This document shows, piece after piece, positions 1 to 8,593 of a stretch of 64,000 nt of DNA. The DNA comes from Thermobifida halotolerans (GTDB lineage: Bacteria; Actinomycetota; Actinomycetes; Streptosporangiales; Streptosporangiaceae). A program made the position numbers and the translations under genes. Location of the stretch: NCBI RefSeq assembly GCF_003574835.2, contig NZ_CP063196.1, positions 3,038,001-3,102,000 on the forward strand, read 5' to 3'. The notes under the pieces were generated by a model. The model saw only the letters and a list, made by a program, of their open reading frames with translations, had not been told where the DNA came from and did no database searches. Positions within the stretch are counted from its first letter, which is position 1; the number at the start of each line of letters is the position of its first letter.

Positions 1-94
1 AGGAGGTCTCGGGCGCGCGAACATGTGGGGCGCGCCGACGCACCATAGTTCAGACTACCACTCGCCCGCCGGGGGTGAGCACGACGCGGTCGGG

Positions 95-120
95 GCCGGG
101 CGGGCGCGGACCCGCCCGGC
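95..120 (-). terminator. Hairpin terminator after rne
   Basis: A perfect 10-bp inverted repeat (95-104 with 111-120, 6-nt loop) lies just past the stop codon of the RNase E/G gene. There is no T-run, which is usual for actinobacterial terminators. Confidence 0.6.
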
Positions 121-128
121 AGTCCGAA

Positions 129-2882
129 TCATCCGGCCTCGGCCACCGCCGTCTCGGGGGCGGCCACGCTCGCCTTGCGCCGGGTCCGGCGGCGGCGGGG
201 CCGTTCGGTGACGGCGTCGGAGTCGGCCGCCTGGCCGTCGTCGGCCTCGGCCGCCGGAACGGACGCCACCTGCACGGCGGCGGGCGCTTCGGGTCCCGTC
301 TCGTCGGGGCCCTGCCCCTCCGCCTCCGGCGGTGGTCCCGCGGCGCGCTTGGCCCGCCGGGTGGTGCGGCTCGACTTCTTGGGCTCCTGCGCGGCGGGCT
401 CGGTCTGCGGAGCGGCCTCGACCTCCGGTGCGGACTGCGCCTTCTCCGCCGCAGCCGCCCTGTCCGAGGACTTGTCCGAAGCCTTGTCCGAGCCGTTCTT
501 GTTCTTCTTCTTGCGTCCGCCGTTGCCGTTGGACCTGGTCTCGACGAGGTCGGTGTGCAGGACCAGGCCGCGGCCGCTGCACTGCTCGCAGGTGTGCGAG
601 AAGGCCTCCAGCAGCCCCTGGCCGACCCGCTTGCGGGTCATCTGCACCAGTCCCAGCGAGGTGACCTCGGCCACCTGGTGCTTGGTGCGGTCCCGGGACA
701 GGCACTCCAGCATGCGGCGCAGGACCAGGTCCCGGTTGCTCTCCAGCACCATGTCGATGAAGTCGATCACGATGATGCCGCCGATGTCGCGCAGCCGCAG
801 CTGCCGCACGATCTCCTCGGCCGCCTCGAGGTTGTTCTTGGTGACCGTCTCCTCGAGGTTTCCGCCCTGACCGGTGAACTTGCCGGTGTTGACGTCGATG
901 ACGGTCATCGCCTCGGTGCGGTCGATGATCAGGGAGCCGCCGCTGGGCAGCCACACCTTGCGTTCCAGCGCCTTGGCGATCTGCTCGTCGATCCGGTAGG
1001 CCTCGAAGACGTCGCGGTCCTCGGTCCAGTGCGACAGGCGGTCGGCCAGGTGGGGGGCGACGTGGTCGACGTAGTCGCGTATGGTCTCCCAGGCGTCGCC
1101 GCCGGAGACGACGAGGCTGGAGAAGTCCTCGTTGAAGATGTCGCGGACCACGCGGGTGGTGAGGTCGGGCTCGCTGTTGAGCAGTGCCGGGGCGGTGGCC
1201 GACTTCGCCTTGCGCTTGATGGCCTCCCACTGCTTGGCCAGGCGGGAGATGTCGCGCTCCAACTCCTCCTCGCTGGCCCCCTCGGCCGCGGTGCGCACGA
1301 TCACCCCGGCGCCGGTGGGCATGACCTTCTTGAGGATCTGCTTGAGGCGGGCCCGCTCCTTGTCGGGGAGCTTGCGGCTGATCCCGGTCATGGAGCCGTC
1401 GGGCACGTACACCAGGTAGCGGCCGGGGAGGCTGATCTGGCTGGTCAGGCGGGCGCCCTTGTGGCCGAGCGGATCCTTGGTGACCTGGACCAGGACGGAC
1501 TGGCCGGACTTGAGCACCGACTCGATCCGGCGGGGCTGGCCCTCCAGTCCGGTGGCGTCCCAGTTGACCTCGCCCGCGTACAGGACGGCGTTGCGTCCCT
1601 TGCCGATGTCGACGAAGGCCGCCTCCATCGAGGGCAGGACGTTCTGCACCCGCCCCAGGTAGACGTTGCCGACGTAGGACTTGTGGTCGGCGCGGTCGAC
1701 GTAGTGCTCGACGAGCACGTTGTCCTCGAGCACGGCGATCTGGGTGCGCTCACCGGTGCGGCGGACCACCAGGTCGCGCTTGACGGACTCGCGGCGGGCC
1801 AGGAACTCGCTCTCGGTGATGATCGGGGGGCGGCGGCGTCCCTGCTCGCGGCCCTCGCGGCGGCGCTGCCGCTTGGCCTCCAGGCGGGTGGAGCCGCGGA
1901 CGGCCTGCACCTCGTTCTCGATCGGGCGTTCGGTGCGGGCGGGACGCACCCGGACCACCGTGTTGGGCGGGTCGTCGGGTTCGGGTTCGGCCGCGACCTC
2001 CGTTCCCGAGCGGCGGCGGCGACGGCGGCGGCGACGGCTGGTGCCCGTGGCCTCGGCCTCCTCGGCGGAGTCGTCCTGCTCGGAGCTGTCGGCACCGCCG
2101 GTCTCGGCCTGCTCGGCGGTCGCGGTCTCGGTGGTGGTCCCGGCGCGGTCGTCGGCGTCGTCGGAGGTGGTGGAGGCGTCGGCGGCCGTGGCCTCCGCGG
2201 TCTCGGTGTCGTCGCCGTTGCGCCTGCTGCGCCGTCCGCCCCTGCGACGGCGGCGGCGGGTGGACCGATCCTCCGCGGAGTCCTCGGCGTCGGATTCGGG
2301 TGTCTCCTCGGCATCCTCCGTCGCGGCGCCGGAGTCGTCGGCCGTCTGGTTCTCCTCCACCACGGGGGGTTGGAAGAGCACCATGGGCGGCTGGAAGGTG
2401 ACCGCGGCCACGGCGGGGGGTTCGGCCGGTTCCGCCGCGCCGGTGTCCTGCGAAGCGCCTACCTCGGCCGTCTCGGGCTCGCTCGGCGCGTCCCGGTGGT
2501 CCGGCTCGGCGCCGTCGGCCCCGGCCGTGCCGGTCCTGCGGGTGCGCGTCCGCGGGCTCCGGGTCGCGGTCTTGCGGCTGCGCCGCTTCGGCTCCTCCGC
2601 GGCCTCCTCGGAGGCCGGTTCCGCTCCCTGCGGGACCGGGTCTGCGGGCACCAGTTCCACGGAGGAGGCGGCCACGGTCGTGGGTGTCGACGCCGGTGCC
2701 GGCTCTGGTTCGGGCGGCGGTCCGGCGGGTCGGCTCGCGGCACGGCCACGGCGCACCGGCGCGGCCGGGCGCACGGTGCTGGACATGCCTGCGGGGGCCG
2801 ATCCGTTCGGCCTGGCGGTTGTCTCTGTTTCAGTTGTCCCCTCGGTGCCTCCGGCACCGTTGCTGGGCTCGTTCTCGAGCAT
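129..2882 (-). CDS. rne: Ribonuclease E/G family endoribonuclease
   Basis: A 917-residue RNase E/G, the single-strand endoribonuclease of RNA decay and rRNA maturation. The N-terminal ~340 residues are low-complexity and charged, with arginine runs of ten or more. An S1 RNA-binding domain follows at about 395-485 (YVGNVYLGRVQNVLPSMEAA). The catalytic DNase I-like domain carries DVNTG near 664 and DFIDM near 709, which holds the metal-binding Asp residues. A zinc-link type CEQCSGRG lies near 764. The ~130-residue C-terminal tail is again Lys/Arg/Glu-rich. The catalytic core is therefore flanked on both sides by disordered arms, as in other actinobacterial RNase E proteins and unlike E. coli. 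The ATG at 2882 follows a GGGAGA ribosome-binding site. It is the last gene of the mre-rod-radical SAM-DUF2344 series on this strand. Confidence 0.95.
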   Translation of the reverse strand: MLENEPSNGAGGTEGTTETETTARPNGSAPAGMSSTVRPAAPVRRGRAASRPAGPPPEPEPAPASTPTTVAASSVELVPADPVPQGAEPASEEAAEEPKRRSRKTATRSPRTRTRRTGTAGADGAEPDHRDAPSEPETAEVGASQDTGAAEPAEPPAVAAVTFQPPMVLFQPPVVEENQTADDSGAATEDAEETPESDAEDSAEDRSTRRRRRRGGRRSRRNGDDTETAEATAADASTTSDDADDRAGTTTETATAEQAETGGADSSEQDDSAEEAEATGTSRRRRRRRRRSGTEVAAEPEPDDPPNTVVRVRPARTERPIENEVQAVRGSTRLEAKRQRRREGREQGRRRPPIITESEFLARRESVKRDLVVRRTGERTQIAVLEDNVLVEHYVDRADHKSYVGNVYLGRVQNVLPSMEAAFVDIGKGRNAVLYAGEVNWDATGLEGQPRRIESVLKSGQSVLVQVTKDPLGHKGARLTSQISLPGRYLVYVPDGSMTGISRKLPDKERARLKQILKKVMPTGAGVIVRTAAEGASEEELERDISRLAKQWEAIKRKAKSATAPALLNSEPDLTTRVVRDIFNEDFSSLVVSGGDAWETIRDYVDHVAPHLADRLSHWTEDRDVFEAYRIDEQIAKALERKVWLPSGGSLIIDRTEAMTVIDVNTGKFTGQGGNLEETVTKNNLEAAEEIVRQLRLRDIGGIIVIDFIDMVLESNRDLVLRRMLECLSRDRTKHQVAEVTSLGLVQMTRKRVGQGLLEAFSHTCEQCSGRGLVLHTDLVETRSNGNGGRKKKNKNGSDKASDKSSDRAAAAEKAQSAPEVEAAPQTEPAAQEPKKSSRTTRRAKRAAGPPPEAEGQGPDETGPEAPAAVQVASVPAAEADDGQAADSDAVTERPRRRRTRRKASVAAPETAVAEAG

Positions 2883-2995
2883 CCGGGCGGTCTCCCGTCA
2901 AGTTCTCGGGCGCGGCCCGCACAAGGTGCCCGGCCGCGGCTCGCAAGAACTGTCGTTGTCAATATCCGCACCGACGCCGCACTGGGCGGCACCGG

Positions 2996-3787
2996 TCAAA
3001 GTCCTTGAGGTGCGCTCACGTTCCCCGATCCGGGCCGCGCGGGGGCGTGCCCGGCGTGTGCGCTGACGACGGTGGCGCCTGTCTCCGAGGCCGCGTCGTC
3101 CGCGGCGAGCGGGTCCGCGATGGTTCCGGAGTCCTCGTCGAGCGGCCCCTGCGCCAGTCGGGTCATCCTCGTCGATGACTGCGGCGCGAGTTCGGCGATC
3201 TGACGGAGGCCGGTCACCACGTCGTCGGGTCGTACGACAGGGATGGTATGCCGCACGATCAAGCGAAGTATGGCATATGTCTCTTGTTGTTCCGTTGCGG
3301 CGCGCCTGTCGACATCCAGTCGAAGGACCGGTGAGCGTGCGTCGAAGCGGCGGCGCCCCTTCTTGGTGAGCCGCTCCACCTCGATCCGTTCGGCCGCGAG
3401 GAACGCGGCCACGGCTGCCGCGGCGTCGTCAGGGTCGACACCCGGAAGTTCGATGCGCCACTCCGACGCCTCCAGACGGTCCGCCAGACCGCCCGCCGTC
3501 GCCGGGACCACGGTGAGGATGTCGATGCCCTCGGGCATCGCCTCGTCGAGTCGCGCGCGCAACTGTTCCGGGTCCATCGGCTCGGCCAGAGTGAGTTCGC
3601 AATACTCCGCCTCACTCGCCACTCCCGTGGGTGCGGCACCCGTGTAGGAGATCTTGGGGTGAGGCGAGAACCCCGCCGAGAAGGCCACGGGCACCTGGGC
3701 CCTGCGCAGCGCACGCTCGAGTGCGCGGGCGATGTCGCGATGGCTCGCGAATCTCATCCGGTGGCGTTTGGCGTACCGTACGCGCAA
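2996..3787 (-). CDS. TIGR03936/DUF2344 family protein
   Basis: A 263-residue protein matching the TIGR03936 (DUF2344) family. The typical N-terminal signature is present: RVRYAKRHRMRFASHRD, then FSAGFSPHPKISY and GVASEAEY. In many bacteria this domain is encoded beside, or fused to, the TIGR03960 radical SAM protein, which is also the upstream gene here. The biochemical role is not known to me, though the pairing suggests RNA or tRNA modification. The annotated start is TTG at 3787. It has no strong Shine-Dalgarno, and the frame stays open upstream past an AAAGGAG at about 3855, so the true start is uncertain. The last ~60 residues are less conserved and end about 110 bp before rne, consistent with cotranscription. 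Confidence 0.85.
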   Translation of the reverse strand: MRVRYAKRHRMRFASHRDIARALERALRRAQVPVAFSAGFSPHPKISYTGAAPTGVASEAEYCELTLAEPMDPEQLRARLDEAMPEGIDILTVVPATAGGLADRLEASEWRIELPGVDPDDAAAAVAAFLAAERIEVERLTKKGRRRFDARSPVLRLDVDRRAATEQQETYAILRLIVRHTIPVVRPDDVVTGLRQIAELAPQSSTRMTRLAQGPLDEDSGTIADPLAADDAASETGATVVSAHAGHAPARPGSGNVSAPQGL

Positions 3788-4262
3788 CCGTCGGCCCTGG
3801 TTTCCGTTGGAGAGCGAATCGGCGCCCTCAAGTGCGGGGGGCAGCTCTGCTCCTTTCCTCGGACTCCCTCGGGGACCGGCACGGCGGCCCGTGCCTCTCC
3901 CCTGGGAGAGTTCGTCTTCTTTTCAGCCTACGGGGCGTACCGGCGACTTCGCGCCACCGCCCTGTTGATGTACAACCTGCTCCGGCGGACGCGTGTTCCG
4001 GCACTGTCAATGCTGTTCCCACTGCGACCGGAGTTGAAAAGCGCTGTTTGCGGCGCTCGGCGACGGATCGGAGCGCTCCACCGCCCGCCCGGGGCCCGAT
4101 CCGGGGCCGCGCGGGGCTTTCTCGAAAAAATCCGAAACCTTTGCCAACCAACCCCGGACCCGGTACGTCCAAGTACGTGTACGGCCCGGCGCGAGCGGGG
4201 TGCCGGGCCGTACCTCCTCCTTCGGGGCCGGCCGCCCCGGCTCCCGCGCGGACCGGTCGCCC
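3788..4262. other. Intergenic region between DUF2344 and radical SAM genes
   Basis: 475 bp without a convincing gene on either strand. The part nearest 4263 holds the radical SAM terminator hairpin. The remainder must contain the promoter or leader of the DUF2344-rne unit, but I see no clear -10/-35 pair. Confidence 0.5.
4180..4212 (-). terminator. Hairpin terminator after TIGR03960 gene
   Basis: A perfect 11-bp inverted repeat (4180-4190 with 4202-4212, 11-nt loop) about 50 bp past the radical SAM stop codon. No T-tract. Confidence 0.6.
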
Positions 4263-6197
4263 TCACACCACGCTCAGCGGCAGCAGTTTGCGTCCCGCCG
4301 TGTCGTGGGTCTGGATCTCGGTGCCCATGCTCGGGCAGACCCCGCAGTCGTAGCAGGGGCTCCACCGGCAGTCGTCGACCTCCACCGACTCCTCGCCGTG
4401 CAGGGCGTCCTGCCAGTCCTGCCACAGCCACCCGCGGTCCAGTCCCGCGTCGAGGTGGTCCCAGGGCAGCACCTCGTCGGCGTCGCGCTCGCGCACCGTG
4501 TACCAGTCCACGTCCACCGGCTCGTCGGCCAGGACCGCCTCGGCGGCCTCGATCCAGCGGTCGTAGGAGAAGTACTCGCTCCAACCGTCGAAGCGGCCCC
4601 CGTCGCGCCACACCCGCTCCACGACCCGGCCCAGTCGGCGGTCGCCGCGGGAGAGCAGTCCCTCGATGATGGAGGGGCGTCCCTCGTGGTAGCGCAGCCC
4701 GATCGACTTGCCGTAGGCCCTGTCCGAGCGCAGGGCGTCCCTGAGCCCGCGCAGCCGGGCGTCGACGACCTCGTGCGGGGTCTGGCCCGCCCACTGGAAG
4801 GGGGTGTGCGGCTTGGGCACGAACCCGCCGATGGAGACCGTGCAGCGGATGTCCCTGCGTCCGGTGACCTCGCGGCCGGCCCTGATGACCTCGCGGGCCA
4901 GATCGGCGATGGCCAGGACGTCGGCGTCCTCCTCGGTGGGCAGCCCGCACATGAAGTAGAGCTTGACCTGGCGCCACCCCGCGGCGTAGGCGGCGGTGAC
5001 GGTGCGGATCAGGTCCTCCTCGGTGACCATCTTGTTGATGACCCGGCGCATCCGCTCGCTGCCGCCCTCGGGCGCGAAGGTGAGCCCGGAGCGGCGGCCG
5101 TTGCGGGTGAGCTCGTTGGCCAGGTCGATGTTGAAGGCGTCCACCCGGGTGGAGGGCAGGGACAGTCCGGTGTGGGTGCCCTCGTAGCGGTCGGCGAGGT
5201 TCTTGGTGATGTCGGCGATCTGGCTGTGGTCGGCGCTGGACAGCGACAGCAGGCCGACCTCCTGGAAGCCGGAGGAGCGCACTCCCTGCTCGACCATCCC
5301 GGCGACGGCCTGCTCGCTGCGCTCGCGCACCGGGCGGGTGATCATCCCGGCCTGGCAGAAGCGGCAGCCGCGGGTGCAGCCGCGGAAGATCTCGACGCTG
5401 TAGCGCTCGTGGACGGACTCGGCGATCGGGACGATCGGGTTCTTGGGGTAGGGCCACCTGTCGAGGTCCATGACGGTGTGCTTGTGCACCCGCCAGGGCA
5501 CCCCCTCCCGGTTGGGCGTGTACCGCTCGATCCGGCCGTCGGGCAGGTAGGAGACGTCGTAGAACTTGGGCACGTACACCCCGCCGGTGGCGGCCAGGCG
5601 GGTCAGCAGGGCGTCACGTCCGCCCGGGGAGCCCTCCCGCCTGAACTCGCGGACGAGTTCGGTGACGGCCAGCGCGATCTCCTCGCCGTCGCCGAGGATG
5701 ACGGCGTCGAGGAAGTCGGCGATGGGTTCGGGGTTGAACGCCGCGTGGCCCCCGGCCAGCACGATCGGGTGCTCGTCACCCCGGTCGACCGCGTGCAGCG
5801 GGATGCCCGCCAGGTCCAGCGCGGTGAGCAGGTTGGTGTAGCCCATCTCGCTGGCGAAGCTGACGCCCAGCACGTCGAAGGCGGCCAGCGGCCGGTGCGC
5901 GTCCACGGTGAAGTGCGGCACCCCGTGCTCGCGCATGAGCTTCTCCAGGTCGGGCCAGACCGCGTAGGTGCGTTCGGCGAGCACGCCCTCGCGCTCGTTG
6001 AGGATCTCGTAGAGGATCTGGATGCCCTGGTTGGGGACCCCGACCTCGTAGGCGTCGGGGTACATCAGCGCCCACCGCACCTCCGTGTCGTCCCACTCCT
6101 TGACAACGGAGTTCAGCTCACCCCCCACGTACTGGATCGGCTTTTGCACCTGCGGCAGCAGCGATTCCAACTGCGGGAAGACGGATTCGACAGGCAT
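4263..6197 (-). CDS. TIGR03960 family B12-binding radical SAM protein
   Basis: A 644-residue radical SAM enzyme of the TIGR03960 family. The [4Fe-4S] cluster motif CxxxCxxC is visible near residue 276 (RGCTRGCRFCQAG). The preceding ~200 residues resemble the Rossmann-like B12-binding domain often found in this group. A second Cys cluster, CYDCGVCPSMG, lies near the C-terminus (~617). The substrate is unknown; partnership with the DUF2344 protein downstream is characteristic. The frame stays open 35 codons further upstream, but the ATG at 6197 is chosen because it begins the conserved MPVESVFPQ sequence and follows AAAGG. The gene lies between a toxin-antitoxin pair (upstream) and DUF2344 (downstream). 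Confidence 0.9.
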   Translation of the reverse strand: MPVESVFPQLESLLPQVQKPIQYVGGELNSVVKEWDDTEVRWALMYPDAYEVGVPNQGIQILYEILNEREGVLAERTYAVWPDLEKLMREHGVPHFTVDAHRPLAAFDVLGVSFASEMGYTNLLTALDLAGIPLHAVDRGDEHPIVLAGGHAAFNPEPIADFLDAVILGDGEEIALAVTELVREFRREGSPGGRDALLTRLAATGGVYVPKFYDVSYLPDGRIERYTPNREGVPWRVHKHTVMDLDRWPYPKNPIVPIAESVHERYSVEIFRGCTRGCRFCQAGMITRPVRERSEQAVAGMVEQGVRSSGFQEVGLLSLSSADHSQIADITKNLADRYEGTHTGLSLPSTRVDAFNIDLANELTRNGRRSGLTFAPEGGSERMRRVINKMVTEEDLIRTVTAAYAAGWRQVKLYFMCGLPTEEDADVLAIADLAREVIRAGREVTGRRDIRCTVSIGGFVPKPHTPFQWAGQTPHEVVDARLRGLRDALRSDRAYGKSIGLRYHEGRPSIIEGLLSRGDRRLGRVVERVWRDGGRFDGWSEYFSYDRWIEAAEAVLADEPVDVDWYTVRERDADEVLPWDHLDAGLDRGWLWQDWQDALHGEESVEVDDCRWSPCYDCGVCPSMGTEIQTHDTAGRKLLPLSVV

Positions 6198-6228
6198 TGG
6201 TCCAGAACCTTTGACGGGAATTGTCGTG

Positions 6229-6630
6229 TTAGGGAGTGTGGATCGCCGGAACCATGCTGCGGCCCGACGCCTCGCACAGCTTGGCGATGTCCCCCGGATC
6301 ACTGGTCACGATCCGGATGGCGGCTCGGTCGAAGGCGGCGGCCACCACCATCGCGTCCACCGCGTCGCTCAGTCCACTGCGTCCGATGAGCTCTCCTGCA
6401 CGATATGCGAGCCTCTCGGTCGGCGCGAGAATCGAGCAGGTCTTCAGGAAGCGCGCCAGTCGCTCCTGACGCGCTCCGTTCCGCCATGCCTGCGCGAGGA
6501 CCGGCGTGATGACGAGCAGCGACCGCCCCTGTCTGCAGAGCCGCTCGTGGCGATCCAGGAAGTGCTTGTCGTTGCGTTCGGCCGCGAGGAGGGCTCCCGT
6601 GTCGTAGACGACGGGAAGGGTGGTGCTCAT
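6229..6630 (-). CDS. PIN-domain toxin (VapC-like)
   Basis: A 133-residue PIN-domain protein, probably the ribonuclease toxin of a type II toxin-antitoxin module. The N-terminal strand VVYDTGALLAAERND and the later SDAVDAMVVAAA segment supply acidic residues expected of a PIN active site, and the C-terminal IVTSDPGDI is typical of the fold. The length is normal for VapC. Its ATG begins directly after the stop of the upstream ribbon-helix-helix gene (TGA then ATG, no gap), so translation should be coupled. No truncation is seen, so activity is plausible but untested. Confidence 0.82.
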   Translation of the reverse strand: MSTTLPVVYDTGALLAAERNDKHFLDRHERLCRQGRSLLVITPVLAQAWRNGARQERLARFLKTCSILAPTERLAYRAGELIGRSGLSDAVDAMVVAAAFDRAAIRIVTSDPGDIAKLCEASGRSMVPAIHTP

Positions 6631-6894
6631 TCAGGAGGCCATCCGCTCCGCGTTCAGGAAACGCGCCTCGTCTGCGGCGATCTCGGCGTCGATCTGCGCG
6701 GCCTCGGCGGGTGTCAGCTCGCCGATCTCCGCCCGGATCTCCGCCAGAATCGCGAGGGTCTCGGCCCGACGGTTGGCCTCCTGCGTCGCCTGGGCGAGAT
6801 AGGCGGAAAGGGAGACTCCCTGCTCGCGGGCGATGCGGCGTGCCTCGCTGACAACCGCCTCCGGAAAAGTGACGGAGATCTTCTCTGTTGCCAT
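6631..6894 (-). CDS. Ribbon-helix-helix antitoxin (VapB/CopG-like)
   Basis: An 87-residue protein with an N-terminal ribbon-helix-helix pattern (ISVTFPEAVVSEARRIAREQ) and a Glu/Ala-rich helical C-terminus of the kind that wraps a toxin. It immediately precedes the PIN gene, which identifies it as the likely antitoxin and autoregulator. A GGTAGGA ribosome-binding site lies 9 nt before the ATG at 6894. It is the first gene of a two-gene unit placed between rodA and the radical SAM gene. Confidence 0.78.
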   Translation of the reverse strand: MATEKISVTFPEAVVSEARRIAREQGVSLSAYLAQATQEANRRAETLAILAEIRAEIGELTPAEAAQIDAEIAADEARFLNAERMAS

Positions 6895-6937
6895 ATCCGA
6901 ATCCTACCAGAAGGAACCCAGGGGGAATCATTCACTA

Positions 6938-8116
6938 CTACTCCGCTTCCCTGTCATGCGCGCGGACGGCCAGCACCAGGCCGATCCCGGTGAGGTTGGC
7001 GACGGCGGCGGACCCCCCGTAGGAGACGAACGGCAGGGGCAGTCCGGTGACCGGCGTGAGCCCCAGGGTCATGCCGATGTTGACGAACGCCTGGAAGCAG
7101 ATCCAGGCGGCGACCCCGACGCAGACCAGCCGGCCGTAGGGGTGGCCGCAGCGGGCGGCGACCCGCAGGACGCGCAGCAGCACCACGCCCAGCAGGACGA
7201 TGGCGGCACTCCCCCCGACGAAACCGAGCTCCTCGGCCACGACGGTGAAGATGAAGTCGGTGTGCTGTTCGGGGACGAACTTCCCGCTCGTCTGCTCACC
7301 CCGGAACAGTCCGGAGCCCCCCAGACCACCCGAGCCGACGGCGATGAGCGCCTGGTTGACGTTGTACCCGGCGCCCAGCGGGTCGGCCCCCGGGTCGATG
7401 AAGGAGGCGAAACGTGCCACCTGGTAGTCCTTCAGCAGGTCGAACCGCCACACCGCGAGAGCGCCCAGCAGTCCGCAGCCGAGAAGGAGCAGCACCCAGC
7501 GCGGCGACGCGCCCGAGGAGGCGAGCATGGCCAGGTAGACCGCTCCCAGCACCATCGCGGTACCCAGATCGGGTTGCAGCAGGATCAGTCCCATCGGCAC
7601 CGCCAGAACCGCCAGGCTGAACAGCACGTCCCGGGTGGTGGGGGCGGGCTCCCCGTCCCGGGGTTCGCCCAGCAGCACGGCCACCCCCAGGATCAGCGCG
7701 ATCTTGGCGACCTCCCCCGGCTGGGCCTGCAGACCGCCGATCACGATCCACGAACGGGCGCCGTTGATGACCTCACCCAGCGGGGTGAGCACCAGGAGCA
7801 GCCCGACCGTGGCGACCGCGAACACGACGGGCACGCAGGCGCGCACCACCCGGTGGCCCAACGAGGCGACGGCGAGACAGACCAGCAGAGCGAGCACCAG
7901 GTGCCCCAGGTGCCGCCAGGCGTACTCGGTGAGCCCCGTCGACCCGTCGGGCGACAGGGTGGCCGACCACACCACCAGGACCCCCAGCACACCGAGGGCG
8001 AGCACCGCTGCCAGCAGCACCCAGTCCACACGGTGGGGCGCGGCCCACACGGCGAGCCGCCTGAGGCGCACCCCCGGGGAGGCCGGCCGCACGGACGTCT
8101 CGGAGCGAAGCGACAT
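6938..8116 (-). CDS. rodA: RodA/FtsW/SpoVE family peptidoglycan glycosyltransferase
   Basis: A 392-residue polytopic SEDS protein, the membrane glycosyltransferase that polymerises lipid II during cell elongation or sporulation. Hydrophobic segments run from about residue 35 to the C-terminus. Conserved patches include GARSWI, LQPDLGTAMV and the C-terminal GLPLPFVSYGGS. The ATG at 8116 follows GGGAGGATCGC. It lies 15 bp downstream of a truncated PBP2 gene. SEDS enzymes normally need a class B PBP partner, and the local partner lacks its transpeptidase domain. Confidence 0.93.
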   Translation of the reverse strand: MSLRSETSVRPASPGVRLRRLAVWAAPHRVDWVLLAAVLALGVLGVLVVWSATLSPDGSTGLTEYAWRHLGHLVLALLVCLAVASLGHRVVRACVPVVFAVATVGLLLVLTPLGEVINGARSWIVIGGLQAQPGEVAKIALILGVAVLLGEPRDGEPAPTTRDVLFSLAVLAVPMGLILLQPDLGTAMVLGAVYLAMLASSGASPRWVLLLLGCGLLGALAVWRFDLLKDYQVARFASFIDPGADPLGAGYNVNQALIAVGSGGLGGSGLFRGEQTSGKFVPEQHTDFIFTVVAEELGFVGGSAAIVLLGVVLLRVLRVAARCGHPYGRLVCVGVAAWICFQAFVNIGMTLGLTPVTGLPLPFVSYGGSAAVANLTGIGLVLAVRAHDREAE

Positions 8117-8131
8117 GCGATCCTCCCGGGG

Positions 8132-8431
8132 TCACTCGTCGAGGAGGCGGACGGTTCCGCCGGGACGGACCGTGGACGCCTGGGTGGACGACTCGCCGCC
8201 GGTGCGCACGTCCAGGGTCTGCCCCCGCGTGGCCGGAGCGGCCACCGCCTGGACGCGGTTTCCCTCCGCCAGCGTCCGGTAGTGCTCGCCCATCGGCACC
8301 TGGAGGTACCACAGTCTTCCCACCAGGACCGCCAGCAGGCACACGACCAGCACCTGGGCGGCGACCACCGGGCCGCCCCCGCCGGAGCGGGGACCGGTCC
8401 GGCTGTCGGGACCATCCGCCAGAACACCCAT
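8132..8431 (-). CDS. Truncated penicillin-binding protein 2 (MrdA) membrane stub
   Basis: A 99-residue ORF in the position of pbp2/mrdA. Residues ~22-75 match the N-terminus of PBP2: a single transmembrane helix (VVAAQVLVVCLLAVLVG), RLWYLQV, then the juxtamembrane GEHYRTLAEGNRVQAVAAPATRG. A complete PBP2 is typically 600-750 residues. Here the sequence diverges just after the RGxxLD segment and stops, so the pedestal, the SxxK transpeptidase domain and all catalytic residues are absent. The frame is intact and its ATG overlaps the upstream stop (TGATG), so it may still be expressed. Either it is a decaying remnant or it is a retained RodA-contacting stub. Confidence 0.7.
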   Translation of the reverse strand: MGVLADGPDSRTGPRSGGGGPVVAAQVLVVCLLAVLVGRLWYLQVPMGEHYRTLAEGNRVQAVAAPATRGQTLDVRTGGESSTQASTVRPGGTVRLLDE

Positions 8432-8592
8432 CAGGCTCTCCCCCTTCCTGGCCGCTGGGCACCGTCGATCGCTGCGAGGTCGCCGTCGGGGGGAGTGCGC
8501 GGCACCCGCACCGCCGCGTACCGCACGGCCGGGGCTGCGGTGGTCGGCGGCAACGCCGTTGCTCTCCGAGGTCGGACGGTGTCGCGGGTCAT
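8431..8592 (-). CDS. Short hypothetical ORF between mreB and the PBP2 stub
   Basis: A 53-codon ORF whose ATG is one base after the mreB stop and whose TGA overlaps the ATG of the PBP2 stub. The predicted peptide is rich in Arg, Pro, Thr and Ala with no transmembrane segment and no recognisable domain. It occupies the place where mreC and mreD normally sit. The perfect coupling at both ends argues for translation. The composition argues for a scar. No function can be assigned. Confidence 0.4.
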   Translation of the reverse strand: MTRDTVRPRRATALPPTTAAPAVRYAAVRVPRTPPDGDLAAIDGAQRPGRGRA

Positions 8593-8593
8593 G

